DNA from: Topomyia yanbarensis
Lineage: Eukaryota; Arthropoda; Insecta; Diptera; Culicidae
Direction: 5' to 3'
Assembly: GCF_030247195.1 (NCBI RefSeq)
Contig: NW_026683306.1
Span: 35,411 to 99,410, forward strand
Length of the DNA stretch: 64,000 nt
Made by a program: the position numbers and the translations under genes. Of the stretch, positions 45,067 through 57,200 are shown one piece after another. How positions within the stretch are numbered: position 1 is the stretch's first letter; the number at the start of each line of letters is the position of its first letter. A model generated the notes under the pieces. It saw only the letters and a list, made by a program, of their open reading frames with translations. It made no database searches and had not been told where the DNA came from.

Positions 45067-47987
45067 ACGTCACACAGCTAAATCTTAACCATTGTGCAGC
45101 AGCCCAACAGCTGCTGTGGCAGTCGGTCTCGGAGTCGAGGACAGATGTCGCCCTCTTATCAGACCCGTACCGCATCCCTGCCGGCAACGGCAATTGGGTG
45201 TCGGACGGGTCTGGAATGGTGGCAATCTGTACAACGGGACGGTTCCCGGTTCAAGAGGTAATACACTCCTCCGCCGAGGGTGTTGCGATTGTCAAGATCA
45301 ATGGTGTGTTCTATTGCAGCTCCTACGCTCCACCAAGGTGGCCAATAGAACAGTTTAACCAGATGATCGACAGGCTCTCGTCGGACCTAGTGGGCCGGAA
45401 ACCGGTAGTCATAGCGGGAGACTTTAACGCTTGGGCAGTGGAGTGGGGCAGCCGCTGTACAAATAGCAGGGGTCAAGCGCTAATGGAGGCGCTTGCGGAA
45501 CTCGATACTGTGCTAGCTAATAATGGCTCCGCTAGTACATTCCGTAAAAACGGAGTGGAGGCGTGGATTGACGTAACATTTGCCAGCCCGAGTCTGGCTC
45601 CAGGCATGGAATGGAGGGTAGACGAAGGTTACACCCATAGCGATCATTTGGCAATCCGCTTTAGGATCAACTATGGTGTGCAGCATCCGAGGGCGGGAAA
45701 TCCCTGTCAGGTACGCGGGTGGAAGTCCAATCACTTCGACAGCGAAGCTTTCACCGCGGCCCTCGGACTGGAGGCCAACACCGACAGTCTAAGCGGGGAT
45801 GCGCTGGTAGCTGTTCTATCACGAGCGTGCGACGCCACTATGCCGAGAAAAACACTGCCAAGAAACGGCAGATGCCCGGTATACTGGTGGAGTGCCGAGA
45901 TTGCATCTCTATGATCAGCCTGCCTCAGAGCTAGACGTAGGATGCAAAGAGCTCGCACCGAGGATGCAAGAGAGAACCGCCGTGAAGTGTTTCGAGCTGC
46001 GAAATTGGCCCTTAACAAGGCCATTAAAAGCAGCAAGAGAGCGTGTTTCGACAACCTGTGTGAGAGTGCCAACACGAATCCGTGGGGTGACGCCTACAGG
46101 ATTGTGATGGCCAAGACCAAAGGGGGCTCCTCACCCCCACAACGGTCTCCGGACCGGTTGGCAACGATTATCGAAGTACTCTTCCCGTCTCGAGCCACAA
46201 GCCCCTGGCCACCTGCACTACGAGACAGTGCGGGCACGGCCGAAATGGTGGCTCCAGTGACGAATGAAGAACTACTCGCAGTGGTCAAATCCCTAGCAAT
46301 GAACAAAGCTCCAGGGCCGGATGGAGTTCCAAACAGCGCTCTCAAGGCAGCGATCATAGCGAACCCGAACATGTTCAGGCTAGCTATGCAGAGATGCATT
46401 GACGAGTGCCGTTTCCCCGATAGATGGAAAAGGCAAAAATTGGTGGTGTTGCTGAAGCCCGGGAAGCCGCCAGGCGACCCATCGGCGTACAGACCAATCT
46501 GTCTGATCGACACGACTGGCAAACTGCTTGAGAGGATCATCCTCAACAGGCTAACCCCGTACGCGGAAGGTACGGACGGTCTGTCAAGCAACCAGTTTGG
46601 CTTTCGGAAGGGTAAGTCCACAGTGGACGCTCTCAACTCAGTGATAAATACTGCCGAGACAGCGATCCAACGAAAAAGGCGAGGTATTCGATACTGTGCG
46701 TTAGTGACACTTGACGTGAAGAACGCATTCAACAGCGCAAGCTGGGATGCCATCGCGCTCTCGTTACACCGGCTTAGCCTACCGGTGGGTCTGTACCGGA
46801 TCCTGGAAAGTTACTTCCAGAACCGCGTACTGTTATACGAGACCGATGCCGGTCAGAAAAGGGTTCCGATTACCGCCGGAGTCCCGCAGGGCTCGATCCT
46901 AGGCCCGGTGCTATGGAACGTCATGTATGACGGGGTTCTGAGACTGAAGTTCCCTCCTGGGGTCAAGATCGACGTAACCTTGGCGGTCTACGGGGAGTCA
47001 ATTTCTGAGGTAGAACTAACCGCAGAACACGCGATCAGCACGGTGGAGGAATGGATGAGCGCGAGAGGCCTGGAGCTCGCTCATCATAAGACGGAGGTAG
47101 TTATCGTCAACAACCGCAAGTCGGCACAACATGCAGTTATCCATGTGGGAGAAGTCGCGATCACTTCACAGCGAAGTCTGAAGTCTCTCGGATTCATTAT
47201 AGACGACAAGCTGACCTTCGGCAGCCATGTCGACTATACATGCAAGAGAGCGTCGACTGCTGTTGCGGCTCTATCGAGAATGATGTCCAACAGCTCAAAG
47301 GTGTGCGCCAGTAGACGTAGGTTACTGGCAGGCGTTGCCGTATCTATCCTCAGGTACGGCGGCCCGTCATGGTCAAGAGCACTGAGGGTAACCAGTTACC
47401 TACAGAAACTGGAGAGCACCTACCGCGTGATGTGCCTCAGAGTGATATCTGCTTACCGCACGGTATCACACGATGCATCCTGCGTGATAGCGAGCATGAT
47501 GCCAGTCGGGCTGGTAATTCGGGAAGATGAGGAGTGCTTTGAGCTACGTGGAAATAGGGGAGCCCGCGAGCGCACCACGGTGACCTCGGTCGCCAGATGG
47601 CAGCGTGAGTGGGACAACTCCTCGAAAGGTAGGTGGACCCACCGGCTGATACCTAGCATATCGAGCTGGGTGGGAAGACCCCATGGGGAAGTTCACTTCC
47701 ACCTGACACAATTCCTGTCATGCCATGGCTGTTTCCGACAGTACCTCCACAGGTTCGGGCACGCGGAGGTCCCAGTCTGCCCGGACTGCCCAGGTGTAGA
47801 CGAAACTGCCGAACACATACTGTTCGTATGTCATCGGTTCGACGTCGAAAGAAGAGCAATGCTTGACGTCTGTGGCTGGGACACAACCCCTGATACCCTT
47901 ATTCAGCGGATGTGTCAATCGGTGGAGAAGTGGAACGCAGTCTCGGCTGCTACCATCCAGATTGCCAGTAGGCTACAGGTAATCTAA
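45063..47987 (+). pseudogene. LINE E ORF2: endonuclease and RT, active site deleted
   Basis: Endonuclease: LNLNHCAAAQ at the start, VIAGDFNAWAVEWG near 45410, HSDHLAIRF near 45640. RT: APGPDGVPNSALK near 46310, QFGFRKGKSTVDAL near 46590, TLDVKNAFNSASWD near 46710, GVPQGSILGPVLWN near 46880. Where the catalytic GFADD-type box should follow GVKI, the sequence reads GVKI-DVTLAVYGES: about five codons are missing in frame near 46971, removing one of the two catalytic Asp. One TGA at 45912-45914 (Arg expected) interrupts the frame. The C-terminal Cys/His motif (CPDCPGVDETAEHILFVC) is intact. Dead despite a 681-codon open stretch. Confidence 0.88.
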
Positions 47988-48235
47988 CTAGTGATTGGTT
48001 AGCTGGAGCGAAAAAGGCCAAGCGCAAAAAAGGGAGTGAATGGTCTGTTCATGCCGAGGCAGGTTTGGCGCAGCGACTGGCAACCGCGTAAGGGGTAAAC
48101 CCAGCCACCTCGAAGCAAGACAGAAGAGTGAGTGTATAGGCGTATAAGTGGACTGCCTCATACCAAGACGGGAGGGTCGTAACGTAGTATGTTGGGACTT
48201 AGCTATCGATACCTCATGGCGTGGCAGAGGAGTGA

Positions 48236-48540
48236 AAGGGTGAGCATACAAGTCAGTCTCACACGGCATGTTAAGGGTGAGCACAAAAGTCAGCCTCACA
48301 TGGTATGGTAGAGGCTAGCACAAAAGTCAGCCTAGCAAGGAATGAAAAAGGTGAGCACACAAGTCAGCCTCACATGGTATGGGTGGGGCGAGCACAAAAG
48401 TAAGCCTAGCAAGGAATGAGTAAGGTGAGCACACAAGTCAGCCTCGCAAGGAACGAAAAAGGTGAGCACAAAAGTCAGCCTCATGTGGGAGTGTTTGAGA
48501 GTGAATCAAGGTGCGATAGAGAGAGCACCCAAGTAAGCCT
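48236..48540 (+). repeat. Minisatellite in LINE E 3' UTR
   Basis: Eight copies of a GAGCACAAAAGTCAGCCT-like core at intervals of roughly 30-45 bp, alternating with CACATGGTATG and CAAGGAATGA spacers. It lies between the ORF2 stop and the A-rich end. Confidence 0.85.
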
Positions 48541-48798
48541 TATACAGGACGTATGAACGCGTGAGTGAGAGTGAATGAGTACAATATGTACAGCCTTCCC
48601 CCCAGAAGTAATACCGAGAGGTAGTTCCTGGGAGGAATGATGGCGGAGCCCAATGGAGTTTAGTCGGTATTAATGGCAGCGTCACCATTCGAGCCCGACA
48701 CGCCCCCAGTGCACCCCGTGTGGTAGATTGGACCCTACCAATAGCACGTGTACTAAACTAGGACGTAAAGGTCTTCTCCATTGTAAAAAAAAGAAAAA

Positions 48799-48866
48799 CA
48801 CACAGACATTTTCCGATCTCGACGAACTCAGTCGATTGGCATATGACACTCGGCCCTCCGGGTCGG
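48799..48866 (+). repeat. Dispersed repeat, right part after LINE E
   Basis: Continuation of the repeat interrupted at 43241: CACACAGACATTTTCCGAT, then ACTCAGTCGATTGGCATATG and CGGCCCTCCGGGTCGG. It then gives way to unassigned DNA. Confidence 0.8.
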
Positions 48867-49980
48867 GATTAGATTGACGAATTTTAGAGTGAATGAGAAA
48901 AGCAAAAACATTTTTAGCAAGTGTTGAAAGTTATGCATTTTTTTGGTGAGCAGTTCTATGTTTCATAGACATTAAATCAATTTTAACTTCGCTTCCTATT
49001 AAATAAAGACCTTTATTACAGTACATCTCTATAAAGCGAGCTCAATTTGAAAAGAAATCTGAGGATTATGATTGATTACAGAACTCTGGAATTTTCTATT
49101 GGAATGTTTTCAGGCAGGAATTTGATATTGATGCTATTAGACAACTGTGAAATCAAGACCAATAGATCAGTTACATATCAGGACCCCATTCCGACAATTT
49201 ATCAAAAGTCCTCATGATGTTTACAACAACAGGTTATCAATCTACGTATCAGATAATTGTTATTGTAATATTGAATTAAATCAGTCTGCATCAAAAAATT
49301 TTCAACTTCAATCCAGTATTTTTTTGGGTGTTGTGTGTCCAGTATTTTTTTGGGTGTTGGCTACGCCGTTGCTTGGAGTTTTTTTTTTCGCTTTTCATTT
49401 TCCGATATGTTTCAGATCGATCCTATGGTTATAAGTTAGAAAAATTTGCAGTCAGAAGGTTTGCACAAATGAAAATTTTTGTACTGATAAGTTATCAAGT
49501 TCCTTCCAGATAGCTTGGAAGTGTTCGGTGATTATTTCTAGCGGTTGTAGATTGTAAAATGAAATACAAAATTCGTTTTATCGAAATAAGTTTTAGCTTA
49601 TTTCAATGGATTTTTATTATATTGAACAATAAATAGGCGACAAAGAGTAATCAACAAACAACAAGCCATAACTTTTAAAGTATTCAAAATAGATATTTAA
49701 GTCTTCAGTAAAGTTATTCGCAAAAGTAAGAGCTACAAATTTGCTGAAGACATCATTACGATATAATCACTTCCAAGAAAATTTGTGAAAATATCTCACT
49801 CATAGGGGGATTAATCAGCAAAAGCACAATACCAAAAGAAAGGGCATGTTACCTTCATTAAATTCTCCGAAGATACTATTGACCTAAAATAAGCCGTTCT
49901 GGCGTTAATAATAGATTACATGTTTTTGGTCATATTTCTAGCAATGGGGAATTGATAAAAATCGTTCGTCCGCATTTAAT
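48867..49980. other. Unassigned A/T-rich interval
   Basis: No coding frame or recognised element. There is a small internal duplication, CCAGTATTTTTTTGGGTGTTG, at about 49314 and 49340. Confidence 0.35.
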
Positions 49981-50417
49981 GTTAAATCTCTGATAATAGT
50001 CCGATTTCAACAATCTATAGCTTGTTCGAAAGGTATTCGTTAAAGCTGTCTAAAAACATATAAATTGTTAATCTATATTGTCAATTTCGGCAGATAATTA
50101 AAAAAAAAACTGCAAAAAACGCCATTTTTACGCATTCAAGCATTCATATCTTGGAAACTAAACATCGGAATCAAAAACAAATTGACAGCGTTCATACTGT
50201 TTGTTAGTTCTTTAATTTAAAATTGGTTTGGATAAGATCGGTTCAGCCATTACTGAGAAACACGAATGAGAATTTGTCCGTTACATACACACACAGAGAC
50301 ATTGTCCTAAATCGTCGAGCTGAGTCGATTGGTATATAAGACTCGGCCCTCCGCGCCTCGGAAAAGATCATAAAAGTTTGAGCGAATTCTATACATTTCT
50401 TTTATAAGAAATGTAAA
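49981..50417 (+). repeat. Dispersed repeat, 3' part, ending at the insertion boundary
   Basis: Matches 39291-39757: ATCTATAGCTTGTT, GGTTCAGCCATTACTGAGAAA, GTCGAGCTGAGTCGATTGGT, CGGCCCTCC. It ends in a hairpin CATTTCTT-TTAT-AAGAAATG plus TAAA, immediately followed by the right copy of the 14-bp target duplication. Confidence 0.85.
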
Positions 50418-50431
50418 AATCAGGAAATCAT
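50418..50431. repeat. 14-bp target-site duplication, right copy
   Basis: AATCAGGAAATCAT, identical to 28208-28221. LINE F sequence follows directly. Confidence 0.88.
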
Positions 50432-50486
50432 GAAAGCTAATTAATATAAATATTTGGGTATTTGGTTTGATAGTAAATTTATTTGG
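50432..50486 (+). pseudogene. LINE F RT fragment, continuation
   Basis: Encodes KYLGIWFDSKFIW, the counterpart of KYLGVWFDSKGTW in LINE D. Together with the end of the piece at 28207 it restores the RT thumb with no gap in length. It is cut off by an A run and satellite leader 2. Confidence 0.82.
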
Positions 50487-50495
50487 AAAAAAAAA

Positions 50496-50935
50496 CCGAT
50501 TTAATCCACCTAGCAGTAAGATGAGACATTTCTTACACATTTCACTATTGGATTAGTTTGCAGAACTCACGAGAAGTAGGCACCCAACTAGAGGTGGGAT
50601 GAAAACAGTTTCTAGTCTTGCAAGAATAAAATCTCGAATAAACTGAATAAATTATAGAAATCAACAAAACGACCGAAATAAAAAAGTAAAGCAAAAAATG
50701 AAACAATAGGTTTTAAATTCATAAAATGAGTAGAAAAATTAATGGAAATCAAAATTATAATATACACGAATCAAATTAGATTAGGTTATTACATAAAAAA
50801 TAAGATTATATTTAGAAATAGTTATAAGATAAATAGAATAAATTGACTCATACTAACAAATTGAATGAAATAAAACGAATGACTGAACATGAAATGCATA
50901 AAATTAAAGATATGAATAAAATGAATCAGATAAAT
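50496..50935 (+). repeat. Satellite leader, copy 2
   Basis: Near-identical to 35134-35535, with about 37 extra bases near 50672-50708. Both copies follow an A run of 8-9 bases and start CCGATTTAATCCACC. This shows that leader plus satellite travelled or was copied as a unit. Confidence 0.88.
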
Positions 50936-51244
50936 CAAATGAATCAAATGAACCAAATGAATCAAATGAATCAAATTAATCAAATTAATCAAATGAATCA
51001 AATGAATCAAATGAATCAAATGAATCAAATGAATCAAATGAATCAAATGAATCAAATGAATCAAATGAATCAAATTAATTAAATCAATCAAATGAATCAG
51101 ATAAATCAAATGAATCAAATGAATCAAATGAATCAAATGAATCAAATGAATCAAATGAATCAAATGAATCAAATGAATCAAATGAATCAAATGAATCAAA
51201 TGAACAAAATGAATCAAATGAATCAAATGAATTAAATCAATCAA
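50936..51244 (+). repeat. Transition zone with ATGAATCAA units
   Basis: Mainly ATGAATCAA units as in array 1, mixed with ATTAATCAA and ATAAATCAG variants. The block that begins GAATCAGATAAATCAAATG occurs at about 50924 and again at about 51094, a duplication of roughly 170 bp. From 51245 the units become ATCAATCAA. Confidence 0.92.
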
Positions 51245-54200
51245 ATGAATCAAATCAATCAAATCAATCAAATCAATCAAATCAATCAAATCAATCAAAT
51301 CAATCAAATCAATCAAATCAATCAAATCAATCAAATCAATCAAATCAATCAAATCAATCAAATCAATCAAATCAATCAAATCAGTCAAATCAGTCAAATC
51401 AATCAAATCAATCAAATCAATCAAATCAATCAAATCAATCAAATCAATCAAATCAATCAAATCAATCAAATCAATCAAATCAATCAAATCAATCAAATCA
51501 ATCAAATCAATCAAATCAATCAAATCAATCAAATCAATCAAATCAATCAAATCAATCAAATCAATCAAATCAATCAAATCAATCAAATCAATCAAATCAA
51601 TCAAATCAATCAAATCAATCAAATCAATCAAATCAATCAAATCAATCAAATCAATCAAATCAATCAAATCAATCAAATCAATCAAATCAATCAAATCAAT
51701 CAAATCAATCAAATCAATCAAATCAATCAAATCAATCAAATCAATCAAATCAATCAAATCAATCAAATCAATCAAATCAATCAAATCAATCAAATCAATC
51801 AAATCAATCAAATCAATCAAATCAATCAAATCAATCAAATCAATCAAATCAATCAAATCAATCAAATCAATCAAATCAATCAAATCAATCAAATCAATCA
51901 AATCAATCAAATCAATCAAATCAATCAAATCAATCAAATCAATCAAATCAATCAAATCAATCAAATCAATCAAATCAATCAAATCAATCAAATCAATCAA
52001 ATCAATCAAATCAATCAAATCAATCAAATCAATCAAATCAATCAAATCAATCAAATCAATCAAATCAATCAAATCAATCAAATCAATCAAATCAATCAAA
52101 TCAATCAAATCAATCAAATCAATCAAATCAATCAAATCAATCAAATCAATCAAATCAATCAAATCAATCAAATCAATCAAATCAATCAAATCAATCAAAT
52201 CAATCAAATCAATCAAATCAATCAAATCAATCAAATCAATCAAATCAATCAAATCAATCAAATCAATCAAATCAATCAAATCAATCAAATCAATCAAATC
52301 AATCAAATCAATCAAATCAATCAAATCAATCAAATCAATCAAATCAATCAAATCAATCAAATCAATCAAATCAATCAAATCAATCAAATCAATCAAATCA
52401 ATCAAATCAATCAAATCAATCAAATCAATCAAATCAATCAAATCAATCAAATCAATCAAATCAATCAAATCAATCAAATCAATCAAATCAATCAAATCAA
52501 TCAAATCAATCAAATCAATCAAATCAATCAAATCAATCAAATCAATCAAATCAATCAAATCAATCAAATCAATCAAATCAATCAAATCAATCAAATCAAT
52601 CAAATCAATCAAATCAATCAAATCAATCAAATCAATCAAATCAATCAAATCAATCAAATCAATCAAATCAATCAAATCAATCAAATCAATCAAATCAATC
52701 AAATCAATCAAATCAATCAAATCAATCAAATCAATCAAATCAATCAAATCAATCAAATCAATCAAATCAATCAAATCAATCAAATCAATCAAATCAATCA
52801 AATCAATCAAATCAATCAAATCAATCAAATCAATCAAATCAATCAAATCAATCAAATCAATCAAATCAATCAAATCAATCAAATCAATCAAATCAATCAA
52901 ATCAATCAAATCAATCAAATCAATCAAATCAATCAAATCAATCAAATCAATCAAATCAATCAAATCAATCAAATCAATCAAATCAATCAAATCAATCAAA
53001 TCAATCAAATCAATCAAATCAATCAAATCAATCAAATCAATCAAATCAATCAAATCAATCAAATCAATCAAATCAATCAAATCAATCAAATCAATCAAAT
53101 CAATCAAATCAATCAAATCATCAAATCAATCAAATCAATCAAATCAATCAAATCAATCAAATCAATCAAATCAATCAATCAATCAAATCAATCAAATCAA
53201 TCAAATCAATCAAATCAATCAAATCAATCAAATCAATCAAATCAATCAAATCAATCAAATCAATCAAATCAATCAAATCAATCAAATCAATCAAATCAAT
53301 CAAATCAATCAAATCAATCAAATCAATCAAATCAATCAAATCAATCAAATCAATCAAATCAATCAAATCAATCAAATCAATCAAATCAATCAAATCAATC
53401 AAATCAATCAAATCAATCAAATCAATCAAATCAATCAAATCAATCAAATCAATCAAATCAATCAAATCAATCAAATCAATCAAATCAATCAAATCAATCA
53501 AATCAATCAATCAATCAAATCAATCAAATCAATCAAATCAATCAAATCAATCAAATCAATCAAATCAATCAAATCAATCAAATCAATCAAATCAATCAAA
53601 TCAATCAAATCAATCAAATCAATCAAATCAATCAAATCAATCAAATCAATCAAATCAATCAAATCAATCAAATCAATCAAATCAATCAAATCAATCAAAT
53701 CAATCAAATCAATCAAATCAATCAAATCAATCAAATCAATCAAATCAATCAAATCAATCAAATCAATCAAATCAATCAAATCAATCAAATCAATCAAATC
53801 AATCAAATCAATCAAATCAATCAAATCAATCAAATCATCAAATCAATCAAATCAATCAAATCAATCAAATCAATCAAATCAATCAAATCAATCAAATCAA
53901 TCAAATCAATCAAATCAATCAAATCAATCAAATCAATCAAATCAATCAAATCAATCAAATCAATCAAATCAATCAAATCAATCAAATCAATCAAATCAAT
54001 CAAATCAATCAAATCAATCAAATCAATCAAATCAATCAAATCAATCAAATCAATCAAATCAATCAAATCAATCAAATCAATCAAATCAATCAAATCAATC
54101 AAATCAATCAAATCAATCAAATCAATCAAATCAATCAAATCAATCAAATCAATCAAATCAATCAAATCAATCAAATCAATCAAATCAATCAAATCAATCA

Positions 54201-57200
54201 AATCAATCAAATCAATCAAATCAATCAAATCAATCAAATCAATCAAATCAATCAAATCAATCAAATCAATCAAATCAATCAAATCAATCAAATCAATCAA
54301 ATCAATCAAATCAATCAAATCAATCAAATCAATCAAATCAATCAAATCAATCAAATCAATCAAATCAATCAAATCAATCAAATCAATCAAATCAATCAAA
54401 TCAATCAAATCAATCAAATCAATCAAATCAATCAAATCAATCAAATCAATCAAATCAATCAAATCAATCAAATCAATCAAATCAATCAAATCAATCAAAT
54501 CAATCAAATCAATCAAATCAATCAAATCAATCAAATCAATCAAATCAATCAAATCAATCAAATCAATCAAATCAATCAAATCAATCAAATCAATCAAATC
54601 AATCAAATCAATCAAATCAATCAAATCAATCAAATCAATCAAATCAATCAAATCAATCAAATCAATCAAATCAATCAAATCAATCAAATCAATCAAATCA
54701 ATCAAATCAATCAAATCAATCAAATCAATCAAATCAATCAAATCAATCAAATCAATCAAATCAATCAAATCAATCAAATCAATCAAATCAATCAAATCAA
54801 TCAAATCAATCAAATCAATCAAATCAATCAAATCAATCAAATCAATCAAATCAATCAAATCAATCAAATCAATCAAATCAATCAAATCAATCAAATCAAT
54901 CAAATCAATCAAATCAATCAAATCAATCAAATCAATCAAATCAATCAAATCAATCAAATCAATCAAATCAATCAAATCAATCAAATCAATCAAATCAATC
55001 AAATCAATCAAATCAATCAAATCAATCAAATCAATCAAATCAATCAAATCAATCAAATCAATCAAATCAATCAAATCAATCAAATCAATCAAATCAATCA
55101 AATCAATCAAATCAATCAAATCAATCAAATCAATCAAATCAATCAAATCAATCAAATCAATCAAATCAATCAAATCAATCAAATCAATCAAATCAATCAA
55201 ATCAATCAAATCAATCAAATCAATCAAATCAATCAAATCAATCAAATCAATCAAATCAATCAAATCAATCAAATCAATCAAATCAATCAAATCAATCAAA
55301 TCAATCAAATCAATCAAATCAATCAAATCAATCAAATCAATCAAATCAATCAAATCAATCAAATCAATCAAATCAATCAAATCAATCAAATCAATCAAAT
55401 CAATCAAATCAATCAAATCAATCAAATCAATCAAATCAATCAAATCAATCAAATCAATCAAATCAATCAAATCAATCAAATCAATCAAATCAATCAAATC
55501 AATCAAATCAATCAAATCAATCAAATCAATCAAATCAATCAAATCAATCAAATCAATCAAATCAATCAAATCAATCAAATCAATCAAATCAATCAAATCA
55601 ATCAAATCAATCAAATCAATCAAATCAATCAAATCAATCAAATCAATCAAATCAATCAAATCAATCAAATCAATCAAATCAATCAAATCAATCAAATCAA
55701 TCAAATCAATCAAATCAATCAAATCAATCAAATCAATCAAATCAATCAAATCAATCAAATCAATCAAATCAATCAAATCAATCAAATCAATCAAATCAAT
55801 CAAATCAATCAAATCAATCAAATCAATCAAATCAATCAAATCAATCAAATCAATCAAATCAATCAAATCAATCAAATCAATCAAATCAATCAAATCAATC
55901 AAATCAATCAAATCAATCAAATCAATCAAATCAATCAAATCAATCAAATCAATCAAATCAATCAAATCAATCAAATCAATCAAATCAATCAAATCAATCA
56001 AATCAATCAAATCAATCAAATCAATCAAATCAATCAAATCAATCAAATCAATCAAATCAATCAAATCAATCAAATCAATCAAATCAATCAAATCAATCAA
56101 ATCAATCAAATCAATCAAATCAATCAAATCAATCAAATCAATCAAATCAATCAAATCAATCAAATCAATCAAATCAATCAAATCAATCAAATCAATCAAA
56201 TCAATCAAATCAATCAAATCAATCAAATCAATCAAATCAATCAAATCAATCAAATCAATCAAATCAATCAAATCAATCAAATCAATCAAATCAATCAAAT
56301 CAATCAAATCAATCAAATCAATCAAATCAATCAAATCAATCAAATCAATCAAATCAATCAAATCAATCAAATCAATCAAATCAATCAAATCAATCAAATC
56401 AATCAAATCAATCAAATCAATCAAATCAATCAAATCAATCAAATCAATCAAATCAATCAAATCAATCAAATCAATCAAATCAATCAAATCAATCAAATCA
56501 ATCAAATCAATCAAATCAATCAAATCAATCAAATCAATCAAATCAATCAAATCAATCAAATCAATCAAATCAATCAAATCAATCAAATCAATCAAATCAA
56601 TCAAATCAATCAAATCAATCAAATCAATCAAATCAATCAAATCAATCAAATCAATCAAATCAATCAAATCAATCAAATCAATCAAATCAATCAAATCAAT
56701 CAAATCAATCAAATCAATCAAATCAATCAAATCAATCAAATCAATCAAATCAATCAAATCAATCAAATCAATCAAATCAATCAAATCAATCAAATCAATC
56801 AAATCAATCAAATCAATCAAATCAATCAAATCAATCAAATCAATCAAATCAATCAAATCAATCAAATCAATCAAATCAATCAAATCAATCAAATCAATCA
56901 AATCAATCAAATCAATCAAATCAATCAAATCAATCAAATCAATCAAATCAATCAAATCAATCAAATCAATCAAATCAATCAAATCAATCAAATCAATCAA
57001 ATCAATCAAATCAATCAAATCAATCAAATCAATCAAATCAATCAAATCAATCAAATCAATCAAATCAATCAAATCAATCAAATCAATCAAATCAATCAAA
57101 TCAATCAAATCAATCAAATCAATCAAATCAATCAAATCAATCAAATCAATCAAATCAATCAAATCAATCAAATCAATCAAATCAATCAAATCAATCAAAT

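Larger units (their letters stand above)
43242..48798 (+). mobile_element. R1-clade LINE copy E
   Basis: A near full-length non-LTR element: a 5' UTR (43242-43589), ORF1 (43590-45066), ORF2 (45063-47987), and a 3' UTR with a minisatellite and a terminal A-rich run (48785-48798). It interrupts the dispersed repeat; CACACATAGACATTTT (43226-43241) and CACACAGACATTTT (48799-48812) are an imperfect target duplication differing by one dinucleotide in the microsatellite. The ORF2 opening (VTQLNLNHCAAAQ) and Cys-rich ORF1 end are typical of R1-clade elements. Confidence 0.87.
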
